Positions 26,137-35,438 of a DNA stretch of 64,000 nucleotides are shown piece by piece; position 1 is the first letter of the stretch, and the number at the start of each line of letters is the position of its first letter. Both the position numbers and the translations under genes were made by a program. The DNA is taken from assembly GCF_014863355.1 (NCBI RefSeq), contig NZ_JACZEP010000001.1, forward strand, positions 1,302,001 through 1,366,000, read 5' to 3'. The notes under the pieces are model-generated. The model searched no databases. It was not told the DNA's origin and saw nothing but the letters and a program-made list of their open reading frames with translations. The DNA is from Aminobacter carboxidus (GTDB lineage Bacteria; Pseudomonadota; Alphaproteobacteria; Rhizobiales; Rhizobiaceae).

Positions 26137-26424
26137 TTGATCCGGCACATCGTGTTTTTCAGCGCGCGGCAGAAACAGGACGTCGAGATGATCCGTGAGG
26201 AATTGTCGGCGCTTGGCAACATTCCGCATTCCACGGTCTTCGAAGTGACCGTCAACACCAAGGTCGACCCGTACTCGGATGAGATCGACATTGTCGTCTA
26301 TGCCGAGTTCGCCGACCAGGCTGCGCTTGCCGCCTACAAGGCCCATCCGCTTTATGACAGGACGACGCAGCGCGTGCGTCCGATGCGTGAACTGCGCTTT
26401 TCGGCAGACGTGGTCGCTGCTTAA
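26137..26424 (+). CDS. Dabb (stress-responsive alpha-beta barrel) domain protein
   Basis: 95 residues from TTG 26137, preceded by GAAGGAATCGCGGC. It opens IRHIVFFSAR and contains VVYAEFADQAALAAYKAHPLYD, the signature of Dabb/ferredoxin-like dimeric barrel proteins. Function is unknown; members range from stress proteins to polyketide cyclases. It follows the small membrane protein by about 100 bases on the same strand and faces mucR across a shared terminator. Confidence 0.8.
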   Translation: MIRHIVFFSARQKQDVEMIREELSALGNIPHSTVFEVTVNTKVDPYSDEIDIVVYAEFADQAALAAYKAHPLYDRTTQRVRPMRELRFSADVVAA

Positions 26425-26429
26425 CAAGA

Positions 26430-26462
26430 AAACGCGCTCCGGGGAGCGCCCGAAGCGCGTTT
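26430..26462. terminator. Bidirectional terminator between Dabb gene and mucR
   Basis: A perfect 9-bp inverted repeat AAACGCGCT / AGCGCGTTT around a 15-base spacer, with TTATTTG on the plus side and TTCTTG on the minus side. It lies between two convergent genes. Confidence 0.75.
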
Positions 26463-26479
26463 ATTTGAAACCCCGGAAA

Positions 26480-26941
26480 TTATGCCTTTTTGGCGCGACC
26501 GCGTGGCTTGGCGGGTGCAGCCGCTGCCTTTGAAGACGCGGCTGCAGCCTTGCGGCCGAGGCCAAGCGATTTGGCCAGCTGCGAGCGCGCCGCGGCATAG
26601 TTCGGCGCGACCATCGGATAGTCGGCCGGCAAGCCCCACTTGGCGCGGTATTCTTCAGGCGTCAGGCCGAAATGCACCGACAGGTGGCGCTTCAGCGACT
26701 TGAATTTCTTCCCGTCTTCCAGGCAGACGATGTAGTCGGGATGGACCGAACGCTTCGGGTTCACTGCCGGCTGCTGGGCTTCGGCGGGCTCTTCGGCCGG
26801 CTGGTCGAGCGACAAGATCGATGCGTTGATGCTGGCGATCAACTCTGGCAGGCCAGTTGCAGGAACCTTGTTGTTCTCTACATAGGCGCTGACGATATGG
26901 GCAGTCAGTCCTAGGATGTCGATCTTGCTATCACTCGTCAT
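26480..26941 (-). CDS. mucR: MucR/Ros-family zinc-finger transcriptional regulator
   Basis: 153 residues. The conserved N-terminal helical region (ILGLTAHIVSAYVENNKVP, oligomerisation in MucR) is followed by the Ros-type finger CLEDGKKFKSLKRHLSVHFG and LTPEEYRAKWGLP. An Ala/Lys-rich tail (residues ~125-153) adds a basic, H-NS-like or histone-like end. MucR represses exopolysaccharide, motility and virulence or symbiosis genes in rhizobia and Brucella by binding AT-rich DNA. It is monocistronic. A perfect 9-bp inverted repeat lies 44-77 bases upstream of the start and is a candidate autoregulatory site. Confidence 0.93.
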   Translation of the reverse strand: MTSDSKIDILGLTAHIVSAYVENNKVPATGLPELIASINASILSLDQPAEEPAEAQQPAVNPKRSVHPDYIVCLEDGKKFKSLKRHLSVHFGLTPEEYRAKWGLPADYPMVAPNYAAARSQLAKSLGLGRKAAAASSKAAAAPAKPRGRAKKA

Positions 26942-26984
26942 CGGCCGTCTCTCCGGGCAGTATTAAAAGCAAACTATGAGTCTA

Positions 26985-27018
26985 ACCATTTGCCGAGCCG
27001 TATATCGGTGCAAATGGT
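26985..27018. promoter_or_regulatory. Long inverted repeat upstream of mucR
   Basis: ACCATTTGC and GCAAATGGT, a perfect 9-bp pair 16 bases apart, with an inner CGA / TCG that extends the symmetry. It lies between the rne terminator and the mucR start. The family is known to be autoregulated, so it is a likely MucR operator, or a leader hairpin if transcription starts upstream of it. Confidence 0.55.
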
Positions 27019-27051
27019 GTCGGACGGCAAGCAAAATAATCTCACAAATTG

Positions 27052-27085
27052 AAGACCCCGGCCAGCGAATGCTGGCCGGGGTCTT
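27052..27085 (-). terminator. Strong terminator after rne
   Basis: A 15-bp perfect stem with loop ATTC (minus strand), containing GACCCCGGCCAGC, 22 bases after the rne stop. The tail is TTCAATTTG on the minus strand and TTTCAT on the plus strand. Confidence 0.88.
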
Positions 27086-27106
27086 TCATATTAGAATAAA
27101 TGAAGA

Positions 27107-29980
27107 TTAGAAAAAGCCCTTGCGCTGCCACCAGCCGCCCTTTTTGGGCTTGGCTTCGCTGGACGCGACTTCTTTGGCCTCGACGACCGAAGTGACAACC
27201 GGTGTCGCGGGTGCGGCCGGGGCTGCTGCAGCAGCTTCGGAGACGACGTCGTCTTCGGCCGGAGCGGCGGCTGCCTTGCGGCGCGGCGCACGCGGCTTTG
27301 CCGCCTTCTTCTCGGGCTTGGCTTCGGCTTCAGGCGCGTCGGCTTCAGCAACGACCTCGGCGACCGGAGCTTCCGCGGCTGCTTCAGCTTCGACTTCCGC
27401 CTTCTTGGCCTTGGCCGAGCGGCGCGGCGCCTTTTTCGGCTTGGCTTCGACGACGGCCTCCGGCTCATCAGCGGCAACTTCGACCGCTACCGCTTCGGCG
27501 GCCACGATTTCGCTTGCAACGGTCTCGGCGACGGGAGCCTCTTCGGATGCAACCTGCTCGGTGCCTTCCGCCGACTGCTCATCGTCTTCCTTGCGGTTGC
27601 GCTTGCCGCCACGCTTGCCGCGACGCCGCTTCTTGGCCGCTGCATCTTCGGCTGCCATCGCGTCGACGGCGGCGACTTCACCGGCGTCCTCGGAAACGGC
27701 TGCTTCGGCGGCGACGTCTTCTTCGCCGTCCTCAGACTCGGTTGCCTCGCCAGCGACGACGGCACCATCCTGCGGAGCGCCATGCTCGCGGTCGCGATCG
27801 CGGCCGCCACGGCGACGCCGGCGCTTGCGGCGCTTGCGGTCGTGCTGATCGCCACCTTCGGCAGCAGCAGCAGCAGCAGCAGGCTGCTGCGTCGCGCGGG
27901 CAGGCTGTGCCTCGACCACGACGGCCTCTTCTTCCTCTTCGACGATCTCGTCTTCGATTTCCTCGGGCTCTTCATAGGCCGGGGCGGCGACGGGCAGGGC
28001 GAAGTTCGCCGGCTTCTCGGCAATGGCGCCGCGGAAGATGGCGTGGTTCTGCGAACCGACGCTGTCGTCGGCCTCGATCGTGATCGTCACCCCGAAGCGG
28101 TTTTCGAGATCCACCAAGGTGGTGCGCTTGTGGTTGAGCACGTAGAGCGCTGTCGCCACCGGCGTCTTGACGGTGATGTGGCTGCGCGAGTCCTTGAGCA
28201 GGAACTCTTCGATGGCGCGCACGACCTGCAGCGCAACCGACGAGTCCGAACGCACATGGCCGGTGCCGCCGCAATGCGGGCAGGGCTTCATCGTCGATTC
28301 GAGCACGCTGGCGCGGATGCGCTGGCGCGACATCTCCATCAAGCCGAAATGCGAGATGCGGCCGACCTGGATGCGGGCGCGGTCGTTTTTCAGGCAATCC
28401 TTGAGCTTCTTTTCGACCGCACGGTTGTTGCGGTTCTCCTCCATGTCAATGAAGTCGATGACGATCAGGCCGGCAAGGTCGCGCAGCCTGAGCTGGCGGG
28501 CGACTTCCTCGGCGGCTTCAAGGTTGGTGTGAAGTGCGGTCTCTTCGATCGAGTGCTCCTTGGTGGAGCGCCCGGAGTTGACGTCGATGGCAACCAGCGC
28601 TTCGGTCTGGTTGATGATGATGTAGCCACCGGACTTCAGCGTCACCTGCGGCTGGACCATCCGCTCGAGCTGCGATTCGATGCCGCTGCGCACGAAGATC
28701 GGGGTGATGTCGCGATAGGGTTGGACCACCTTGGCATGGCTGGGCATCAGCATGCGCATGAAGTCCTTGGCCTCGCGATAGCCGTCTTCGCCGGCGACAA
28801 GAACCTCGTCGATATCCTTGTTGTAGAGGTCGCGCACCGATCGCTTGATAAGGCTGCCTTCCTCATAGACCAGTGCCGGTGCCGTCGATTGCAGCGTCAG
28901 GCTGCGGACGTTCTCCCACAGGCGCATCAGGTACTCGTAGTCGCGCTTGATCTCGGCCTTGGTGCGGCTTTCACCTGCGGTGCGCAGGATGACGCCCATG
29001 CCCTTCGGCACTTCGAGGTCGGCAACAACCTCCTTCAGGCGCTTGCGGTCCTGGGCGTTGGTGATCTTGCGCGAAATGCCGCCGCCACGTGCGGTGTTGG
29101 GCATCAGCACCGAATAGCGGCCGGCAAGCGACAGATAGGTCGTCAGCGCAGCGCCCTTGTTGCCGCGCTCTTCCTTGACCACCTGGACCAGAAGGATCTG
29201 GCGACGCTTGATCACTTCCTGGATCTTGTAGTGGCGGCGAACCGGCTTGCGGCGGTTGCGCACCTCTTCAAGCGCGTCTTCGGCGCCGACCGACTCGATC
29301 TCGTGGTCGTCGTGGTTAGCCGAGTGCACTTCCTCGATGACGCCGCCGTTTTCGTTTTCGGTAACCGTCGGCTCGGGTGCCCGTTCGGACACAACGTCGG
29401 CATCGACGGATGCGGCAATCGATGTCGGCTCACGCTCGTCGGAACCGCCATTGTCGTCATCTGCCGATTCTACGGCAGCCGACTCATCGGCGCTGGCATC
29501 GGAGGCATCGCTTGCGGCAATCGATTCGCCGTCGTCCTCGGAGGATGCGCTGTCGTCGTCGCCCGAGCCCTCAGGCTTGTTCTCGTCATTGCGGCCGCGG
29601 TTCTTACCGCCGCGCCGCCTGCGGCGTCCGCGGTTGCGATCCTGGCTCTTGCTCTCGTCGCCTTCGCTGTCTTCGTCGTCCTCGTTCTCGGCTTCTTCCG
29701 CCTCGGCGCGCAGCAGCGCCTGCCGATCGGCAACCGGGATCTGGTAGTAGTCGGGATGGATTTCGCTGAAGGCGAGGAAACCGTGACGGTTCCCGCCATA
29801 CTCGACAAAGGCAGCCTGAAGAGACGGCTCAACCCGCGTCACGCGGGCGAGGTAGATGTTTCCTTTGAGCTGCTTCTTGTCCTGTGATTCGAAATCGAAT
29901 TCTTCGATACGGTTACCGCGAACTACGACAACCCGTGTTTCCTCCGGGTGGGAGGCGTCTATCAGCATCTTGTTGGGCAT
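27107..29980 (-). CDS. rne: Ribonuclease E
   Basis: 957 residues. It opens MPNKMLIDASHPEETRVVVV with the S1 RNA-binding domain from ~35. As in other alphaproteobacteria the S1 domain is split by a long acidic Asp/Glu/Ser-rich insertion (about 90-245). The catalytic DNase I-like region contains AIDVNSGR and IVIDFIDMEENRNNRAVE (metal-binding Asp), and the zinc-link is CPHCGGTGH. The C-terminal third is a disordered scaffold with a basic RKRRKRRRRRGGRDRD patch, Ala/Glu-rich stretches and the terminal KKGGWWQRKGFF. It starts mRNA decay and processes rRNA, tRNA and sRNA targets as the degradosome core. Divergent from amiC across a long leader region. Confidence 0.96.
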   Translation of the reverse strand: MPNKMLIDASHPEETRVVVVRGNRIEEFDFESQDKKQLKGNIYLARVTRVEPSLQAAFVEYGGNRHGFLAFSEIHPDYYQIPVADRQALLRAEAEEAENEDDEDSEGDESKSQDRNRGRRRRRGGKNRGRNDENKPEGSGDDDSASSEDDGESIAASDASDASADESAAVESADDDNGGSDEREPTSIAASVDADVVSERAPEPTVTENENGGVIEEVHSANHDDHEIESVGAEDALEEVRNRRKPVRRHYKIQEVIKRRQILLVQVVKEERGNKGAALTTYLSLAGRYSVLMPNTARGGGISRKITNAQDRKRLKEVVADLEVPKGMGVILRTAGESRTKAEIKRDYEYLMRLWENVRSLTLQSTAPALVYEEGSLIKRSVRDLYNKDIDEVLVAGEDGYREAKDFMRMLMPSHAKVVQPYRDITPIFVRSGIESQLERMVQPQVTLKSGGYIIINQTEALVAIDVNSGRSTKEHSIEETALHTNLEAAEEVARQLRLRDLAGLIVIDFIDMEENRNNRAVEKKLKDCLKNDRARIQVGRISHFGLMEMSRQRIRASVLESTMKPCPHCGGTGHVRSDSSVALQVVRAIEEFLLKDSRSHITVKTPVATALYVLNHKRTTLVDLENRFGVTITIEADDSVGSQNHAIFRGAIAEKPANFALPVAAPAYEEPEEIEDEIVEEEEEAVVVEAQPARATQQPAAAAAAAEGGDQHDRKRRKRRRRRGGRDRDREHGAPQDGAVVAGEATESEDGEEDVAAEAAVSEDAGEVAAVDAMAAEDAAAKKRRRGKRGGKRNRKEDDEQSAEGTEQVASEEAPVAETVASEIVAAEAVAVEVAADEPEAVVEAKPKKAPRRSAKAKKAEVEAEAAAEAPVAEVVAEADAPEAEAKPEKKAAKPRAPRRKAAAAPAEDDVVSEAAAAAPAAPATPVVTSVVEAKEVASSEAKPKKGGWWQRKGFF

Positions 29981-30592
29981 TATTTGTCCTCCCGGCAGCC
30001 GTCAGCTGTGGCCTGCGGGAAATCGTCCGCCGCCGTGGGTTCGCTGATGAGGGAGTGCCGGATGATTTTGCGTCCGCCGGTCGCAGCCAAAACGCCATGG
30101 CGGTACCGCCCGCTGCCGTGATGGCGCGGTTACCTGCGGACCTGTCCATGATTGCGTCTGTGGCCAATGCGTGACCTTGCGGAACCTTGTTTCAAATCTA
30201 AGCCCGGGAATCCGGACCAGCTACTTTGCTCTTACAGAGCCGGCGCGGAATAGTGTCCGGCCGTTTTTCTCACGCAGTCGCTACCCCGCCACGGGCCGCG
30301 CCTGCGAATCTCGTCGCGATCACTGAAATCTATCTCTATTGCGAGGCGGGCCATCGCTCGTCGCGTGGTTCCCTAGCGGAAGGCGCTGAGGGCGCGGGCC
30401 CTGGATTGCAGTGATCCAATGTCGCTTTTATGATTTGGCGAGGTTGAGCGCAACCCCGATTTCCGACGCCGGCAAAGGCGGGTGCGACAACCCAAGGGGG
30501 AGCATTCCGACAAAGACTCGGTTAACCTTCTCTGGTTACCAGTTGTTAATCGAGGGGCCGCGTATTCGGCCAGCGATTGGTAACGGTGTGCA
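29981..30592. promoter_or_regulatory. Divergent rne / amiC intergenic region (612 bases)
   Basis: No coding sequence was supported here; the short frames lack ribosome-binding sites and conserved-looking composition. rne genes usually have long autoregulated leaders, so the first ~200 bases (minus strand) are probably the rne 5' UTR. Visible structure includes the 12-bp palindrome GGCGGTACCGCC at 30099-30110. The amiC side contains AT-richer stretches (for example GGTTAACCTTCTCTGGTTACC near 30520-30540, which may hold its promoter). Confidence 0.5.
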
Positions 30593-31897
30593 ATGACTGC
30601 ACGCCTGCTTTTTTGGAGCGGCAAGACTGAGATGGGGCCTGCGGCATTGACTGGCAAGAGCTTCCCGTTCGGGAGCATCCAGCCCGGCGGCGCGGTACGT
30701 CGCGCAATGTTTGTGCTCTTGACGTGCCTCGTCGTGTTTGCCGGCATCAACTGCCAGCCCGTTTGCGCCGCCGAAACGATCAAGACGCTCGACTACAAGA
30801 TGGCCGGCGATGCGACTCATATGCGCATCGTGATGAACTTCGACCGGGAGCCGGAGCCGAAATGGCTGTTGCTGCGCAACCCGCATCGTCTGGTCATCGA
30901 TCTGCCTGGTGCAACACTCGCGCTCGACGCCAAGGACCTCAAGCCACGGGGGCTGATCAAGAGCGTACGTTATGGCCTGTCGGGCGAGGGCGCCTCGCGG
31001 CTGATCGTGACGTCGAAGGGGCCTTTCAACGTCGAGAAGGTCGATATCCTCAAGAATGAAGGCGGGTCAGGTTATCGCCTGGTTGCCGACATCGCCGCCG
31101 CATCGGAGCGGGAGTTCGATGCGGCACTCGCGGTCCAGGCCGAAACGACGGGCTCGACAACACCCAAGACCGACAGGCTCGGCAAGATCGCGCATCGCGG
31201 CGACCGCCCGTTCACGATCGTGCTCGATCCAGGCCATGGCGGCATCGACGGTGGCGCCGAGGGCCTGAACGGAACTGTCGAAAAGACCGTCACGCTCGCC
31301 TTCGCCAAGGAGTTGCAGGCCAAGCTTGCCTCTAACAGTGCCTACAAGGTCGTCCTGACCCGTGAGGGCGACGAGTTTCTGCGCCTGGACGACCGCGTGC
31401 GTATCGCTCGCCAGCAAGAGGCCGACCTGTTCATTTCGATCCATGCCGACACCATCCGCCTCAAAGGTATCCGCGGTGCGACCGTCTATACTGTGTCGGA
31501 CAAGGCTTCAGACGCTGACGCGCAGGCACTGGCCGATCGCGAAAATCTGTCCGACCAGCTTTCTGGCGTCGACGTTGCCGAAGAAGATCATGCTGTATCG
31601 GATATTCTTGTCGATCTGATCCGACGCGAGACACACGGCTTTTCGACCCGGTTCGCGCGCTCACTGGTCGGCGAGCTGTCGCCGACGGTCGGCATGATCA
31701 ACAATCCGCATCGCTCGGCCGGTTTCCGCGTGCTCAAGGCACCAGACGTGCCGTCGGTCCTTGTCGAACTCGGCTACCTCTCCAATCCCCAGGACGAAGA
31801 GCAGCTTCGCAGCGCCGACTGGCGCGAGAAGGCCGCGACAAGCATTTCCAAGGCAGTGGCCGCCTTTGTCGCCGAAAGGGGCGCTCCCGGCGGCTGA
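30593..31897 (+). CDS. amiC: N-acetylmuramoyl-L-alanine amidase (AmiC type)
   Basis: 434 residues from ATG 30593; in-frame ATGs at 30632 and 30707 are possible starts. A hydrophobic export segment (residues ~39-60) precedes an N-terminal AMIN domain (peptidoglycan targeting, with MRIVMNFDREPEPKWLLL) and a C-terminal Amidase_3 domain. Its zinc ligands are visible: DPGHGG, the Glu of NGTVEKTV, SIHAD, and the catalytic Glu in VELGYLSN. It cleaves the amide between MurNAc and the stem peptide to separate daughter cells. It is followed by mrcA on the same strand, a usual rhizobial order. Confidence 0.93.
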   Translation: MTARLLFWSGKTEMGPAALTGKSFPFGSIQPGGAVRRAMFVLLTCLVVFAGINCQPVCAAETIKTLDYKMAGDATHMRIVMNFDREPEPKWLLLRNPHRLVIDLPGATLALDAKDLKPRGLIKSVRYGLSGEGASRLIVTSKGPFNVEKVDILKNEGGSGYRLVADIAAASEREFDAALAVQAETTGSTTPKTDRLGKIAHRGDRPFTIVLDPGHGGIDGGAEGLNGTVEKTVTLAFAKELQAKLASNSAYKVVLTREGDEFLRLDDRVRIARQQEADLFISIHADTIRLKGIRGATVYTVSDKASDADAQALADRENLSDQLSGVDVAEEDHAVSDILVDLIRRETHGFSTRFARSLVGELSPTVGMINNPHRSAGFRVLKAPDVPSVLVELGYLSNPQDEEQLRSADWREKAATSISKAVAAFVAERGAPGG

Positions 31898-32115
31898 AAG
31901 GGACTACTCTGTGTTCTTGCCTGGCATTGCCGGCAGGTCGCGGAACAGGCATTTGTGGTATTTTCGGCCAGAATCTTTGGCGCGTTCGGGCTGTTGCCGT
32001 ATTTTGTCCACAACCGCGCGACATGGGTGGCCGTTAGCGGATCGGGACAGTACCTGCAGCTTGCGATGATGGCGGGTTGGTTTAGGGAATCCCCGGACCT
32101 TGTACTGGAGCGGGC

Positions 32116-34566
32116 ATGATTCGTCTTATCGGCTATTTCTTCGGCATCGGCACGACGCTTGCGCTCGTCGTTGCAGCTGGCGTGGCGCTCTATCTCGGCC
32201 AACTCACCAAGGAACTGCCCGACTACGAGGTGCTCGCCAAGTATGAGCCGCCGGTCACAACGCGCGTCCATGCCTCCGACGGCGCGCTGATGGGCGAATT
32301 CGCGCGCGAGCGCCGGCTCTACCTGCCGATCCAGGCGGTCCCCGATCGCGTCAAGGCGGCGTTCCTGTCGGCTGAGGACAAGAACTTCTACAATCACCCC
32401 GGCATCGACGTGACTGGCCTTGGTCGCGCCGTGCTGACCAATTTCCAGAATTTCGGCTCCGGCCGCCGCCAGGTCGGTGCGTCGACGATCACCCAGCAAG
32501 TCGCCAAGAACTTCCTTTTGAGCTCCGACCAGACCTACGAGCGCAAAATCAAGGAAATGGTGCTGGCCTTCCGCATCGAGCAGGCCTACTCGAAGGACCG
32601 TATTCTCGAGCTCTACGTCAACGAGATCTTCTTCGGGCTCGGAGCCTACGGCATCGCCGGTGCTGCGCTGACCTATTTCGACAAGTCGGTCAACGAACTG
32701 ACAGTGGCTGAAGCCGCCTATCTCGCCGCGCTGCCAAAAGGCCCGTCGAACTATCATCCGTTCAAATATGCCGACCGTGCCATCGAGCGCCGCAACTGGG
32801 TGGTCGACCAGATGGTCACCAACGGCTACGTATCGCGCGAAGAAGGCGACAAGGCCAAGGCTTCGCCGCTCGGCGTGACGCCACGCCGGACCGGCACCTA
32901 TGTCTTCGCTGGCGAGTACTTCACCGAGGAAGTGCGCCGCGAGTTGATCGCACGCTACGGCCAGGACGCGCTCTACGAAGGCGGCTTGTCGGTGCGCACC
33001 ACGCTCGATCCGAAACTTCAGGCCATGGCGCGCAGGGCAATGCAGTCGGGTCTGGAGAAGTACGATCGCCTGCGCGGCTATCGCGGTCCGGTCAAGAATA
33101 TCGACATCTCGGGCGACTGGGGCACCGCACTTGGCGAGGTCAAGGCGCTGGACGACATCCCCGAATGGCGTCTGGCAGTCGTGCTCGACAGCTCGAAGAC
33201 CGGCCTCGAAATCGGACTGCAGCCCAAACGCGAGATCTCCGGCGCGCTGTCCAAGGACCGCGAGACGAGCACGGTGTCGAAGGAAGACATGAGCTTTGCC
33301 ATGCGCTACGTCGCCGATGGCAAGCGCGTGAAGGCCAATTCGCCCTCCGAAGTGCTGAAGTCCGGCGATGTGATCTATGTCGAGAAGAATGAAGGCGACA
33401 GCTACGCGCTGCGCCAGGTGCCTGAGGTGTCGGGCGGCCTTGTCGCCATGGATCCTCATACCGGCCGCGTGCTGGCCATGGTCGGCGGCTTCTCTTACTC
33501 GCAGTCCGAGTTCAATCGTGCGACGCAGGCGATGCGCCAGCCAGGCTCGGCCTTCAAGCCCTTCGTCTATGCAGCAGCACTCGACAATGGCTACACGCCG
33601 GCATCGGTGATCATGGACGGCCCGATTACCATCCAGTCGGGCAATGTAAGCTGGTCGCCCAAGAATTATGACGGCAAGGCTGCTGGTCCTTCGACCCTGC
33701 GCGCCGGCATCGAACGCTCGCGCAACCTGATGACCGTGCGCCTGGCCAACGACATGGGCATGAAGACGGTTGCGGAATATGCCGAGCGCTTCGGCGTCTA
33801 CGACAAGCTCGCACCCTATCTGCCGATGGCGCTGGGCGCGGGCGAGACCACTGTCATGCGCATGGTCTCGGCTTATGCCGTGATGGCCAATGGCGGCCGC
33901 CAGATCAAGCCGTCGCTGATCGACCGCATCCAGGACCGCTACGGCAAAACGGTGTTCAAGCATGACGAGCGTGGCTGCGAAGGCTGCGTTGCCACCGAGT
34001 GGGCAAATCAGCCCGAGCCGGAGCTGGTCGACAATTCCGAGCAGGTGCTCGACCCGATGACCGCCTACCAGATCACGTCGATGCTGGAAGGCGTCGTCCT
34101 GCGCGGTACGGCAACGACGCTGCTGTCGCTCAATCGTCCCATCGCCGGCAAGACCGGAACGACCAACGACGAAAAGGACGCCTGGTTCGTCGGCTATACG
34201 CCCAACCTCGTCGTCGGATTGTACATGGGCTACGACAAGCCGCAGGGGCTCGGCAAGGGCACCACCGGTGGCGGCCTCGCCGCACCGGTGTTCAAGGACT
34301 TCATGACGGTGGCACTTGAAGGCACGCCCAAGAGCGACTTCGTCGTGCCCGCAGGCATGAAGCTGATTTCGATCGACCGCAAGACTGGCATGCAGGCGGG
34401 TGAGGGCGCGCCAGGCACCATCATGGAAGCCTTCAAGCCCGGCACCGGACCTGCCGACAGCTACTGGGTCATCGGCATGGGCGAAGATGGCACCAATGGC
34501 TACGGCGAAGCGCTGTCGCCACAGGCCAGCAAGGCCATCAGCGAAGGCGGCGGCGGCCTCTACTAG
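32116..34566 (+). CDS. mrcA: Penicillin-binding protein 1A
   Basis: 816 residues. An N-terminal membrane anchor (residues 3-25) precedes the GT51 glycosyltransferase domain with AEDKNFYNHPGID (catalytic Glu) and GASTITQQVAKNF. An OB-like insert covers about 310-430, and the transpeptidase domain carries QPGSAFKPF (SxxK), the SRN triad and KTGTT (KTG). It polymerises lipid II and cross-links peptidoglycan in the periplasm. It follows amiC by 218 bases, and prfB lies downstream after a VOC gene. A very long open frame on the opposite strand (31774-34581) is an antisense artefact of codon bias. Confidence 0.96.
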   Translation: MIRLIGYFFGIGTTLALVVAAGVALYLGQLTKELPDYEVLAKYEPPVTTRVHASDGALMGEFARERRLYLPIQAVPDRVKAAFLSAEDKNFYNHPGIDVTGLGRAVLTNFQNFGSGRRQVGASTITQQVAKNFLLSSDQTYERKIKEMVLAFRIEQAYSKDRILELYVNEIFFGLGAYGIAGAALTYFDKSVNELTVAEAAYLAALPKGPSNYHPFKYADRAIERRNWVVDQMVTNGYVSREEGDKAKASPLGVTPRRTGTYVFAGEYFTEEVRRELIARYGQDALYEGGLSVRTTLDPKLQAMARRAMQSGLEKYDRLRGYRGPVKNIDISGDWGTALGEVKALDDIPEWRLAVVLDSSKTGLEIGLQPKREISGALSKDRETSTVSKEDMSFAMRYVADGKRVKANSPSEVLKSGDVIYVEKNEGDSYALRQVPEVSGGLVAMDPHTGRVLAMVGGFSYSQSEFNRATQAMRQPGSAFKPFVYAAALDNGYTPASVIMDGPITIQSGNVSWSPKNYDGKAAGPSTLRAGIERSRNLMTVRLANDMGMKTVAEYAERFGVYDKLAPYLPMALGAGETTVMRMVSAYAVMANGGRQIKPSLIDRIQDRYGKTVFKHDERGCEGCVATEWANQPEPELVDNSEQVLDPMTAYQITSMLEGVVLRGTATTLLSLNRPIAGKTGTTNDEKDAWFVGYTPNLVVGLYMGYDKPQGLGKGTTGGGLAAPVFKDFMTVALEGTPKSDFVVPAGMKLISIDRKTGMQAGEGAPGTIMEAFKPGTGPADSYWVIGMGEDGTNGYGEALSPQASKAISEGGGGLY

Positions 34567-34605
34567 CACATCATCCGGCATTCGCCGGCGTCTCGATGAA
34601 CTGAC

Positions 34606-34640
34606 AATGCGCGCGGCCTCGCCGCGCGCATTTTTGTTTG
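34606..34640 (+). terminator. Rho-independent terminator after mrcA
   Basis: A perfect 11-bp stem (AATGCGCGCGG / CCGCGCGCATT) with a 5-base loop and the tail TTTGTTT. Confidence 0.92.
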
Positions 34641-34821
34641 CGCTGATGTCACTTGCAAATATCCAAAGAGTTATATAGCCTTTTGGTTATTGATGATTGT
34701 TGCATGGCAACGACGGGTGATGGCGCGGAAAATCCGAAGCTGTGTCGAAACCGCTGCCAAGGCATCCTTGGCGCAGCAGCCAGTCGATGACGGCGACAGT
34801 TGAGGTTTCAGCGAGGAGAAG

Positions 34822-35295
34822 ATGATGCAGAAGATCAGCCCGTTCCTGTGGTTCGACAACCAGGCCGAAGAGGCGGTGACATTCTACACGTCGGTGTTCA
34901 ACAATTCCAAGATTGGCAAGACGACCCGCTATGGCGAGGCGGGACCCGGGCCTGCGGGTACCGTGATGGTGGCCGAATTCGAGCTTGAGGGGTTGCATTT
35001 CACCGCCTTGAACGGCGGCCCGATGTTCAAGTTCACCGAAGCGATTTCGATGAGCATCGATTGCAAGGACCAGGCTGAGGTCGACTATTTCTGGAACAGG
35101 CTCTCGGAAGGCGGCCAGACCAGCCAGTGCGGTTGGCTCAAGGACAAGTTCGGGCTTTCATGGCAGGTCATCCCTGAGGCCTTGCCTCGGCTGCTCGGCG
35201 ATGCCGATGCGGCAAAGGCCGCCCGGGTCATGCTGGCGATGCTGCAGATGACCAAGATCGATGTCGCAATGCTTGAAGCCGCGCACGCCGGCTAG
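34822..35295 (+). CDS. VOC/PhnB-like glyoxalase-fold protein
   Basis: 157 residues of the PhnB-type (3-demethylubiquinone-9 3-methyltransferase-like) VOC superfamily. It opens KISPFLWFDNQAEEAVTFYTSVF, contains GTVMVAEFELEGLHFTALNGGP, and ends with a W-L-KDKFGLSWQVIPEAL repeat segment. Such proteins form dimers with a small metal or ligand site; many have no known substrate. Start codons ATG 34822 or 34825 follow GAGGAGA. It is a single gene between the mrcA terminator and prfB and looks unrelated to either. Confidence 0.83.
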   Translation: MMQKISPFLWFDNQAEEAVTFYTSVFNNSKIGKTTRYGEAGPGPAGTVMVAEFELEGLHFTALNGGPMFKFTEAISMSIDCKDQAEVDYFWNRLSEGGQTSQCGWLKDKFGLSWQVIPEALPRLLGDADAAKAARVMLAMLQMTKIDVAMLEAAHAG

Positions 35296-35438
35296 GCAGT
35301 CGACGCCGTCGTAAGGCTGATGGGCAGGGCTGATCGCGCCTGCCCATTTTGCTTTACAGGGGGCGACCTCATCCCTATGTTCCGCGCGGATTCAACAGCC
35401 GCCTTCGGGCGCGAAACAAGCAAAAAGAAGCAATCTCC

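Noticed and set aside
27844-27890. CAG/CTG-type triplet run (poly-Gln/Ala-like repeat)
   Set aside because: It encodes a short Ala run in the disordered RNase E tail; too short and imperfect to be a meaningful microsatellite.
27782-29887. 701-codon plus-strand frame opposite rne
   Set aside because: Antisense to a well-supported RNase E; no family features and no ribosome-binding site.
30099-30110. 12-bp palindrome GGCGGTACCGCC in the rne leader
   Set aside because: A KpnI-containing palindrome of this size is expected in GC-rich DNA and has no clear position relative to a promoter.
30226-30596. Two short plus-strand frames (62 and 61 codons) upstream of amiC
   Set aside because: No ribosome-binding site, unnatural composition, and they lie in the probable promoter/leader region.
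31774-34581. 935-codon open frame on the minus strand opposite mrcA
   Set aside because: It mirrors the mrcA codons in the antisense frame left open by strong GC bias; it has no ribosome-binding site, an implausible His/Arg/Asp-rich composition and no domains.
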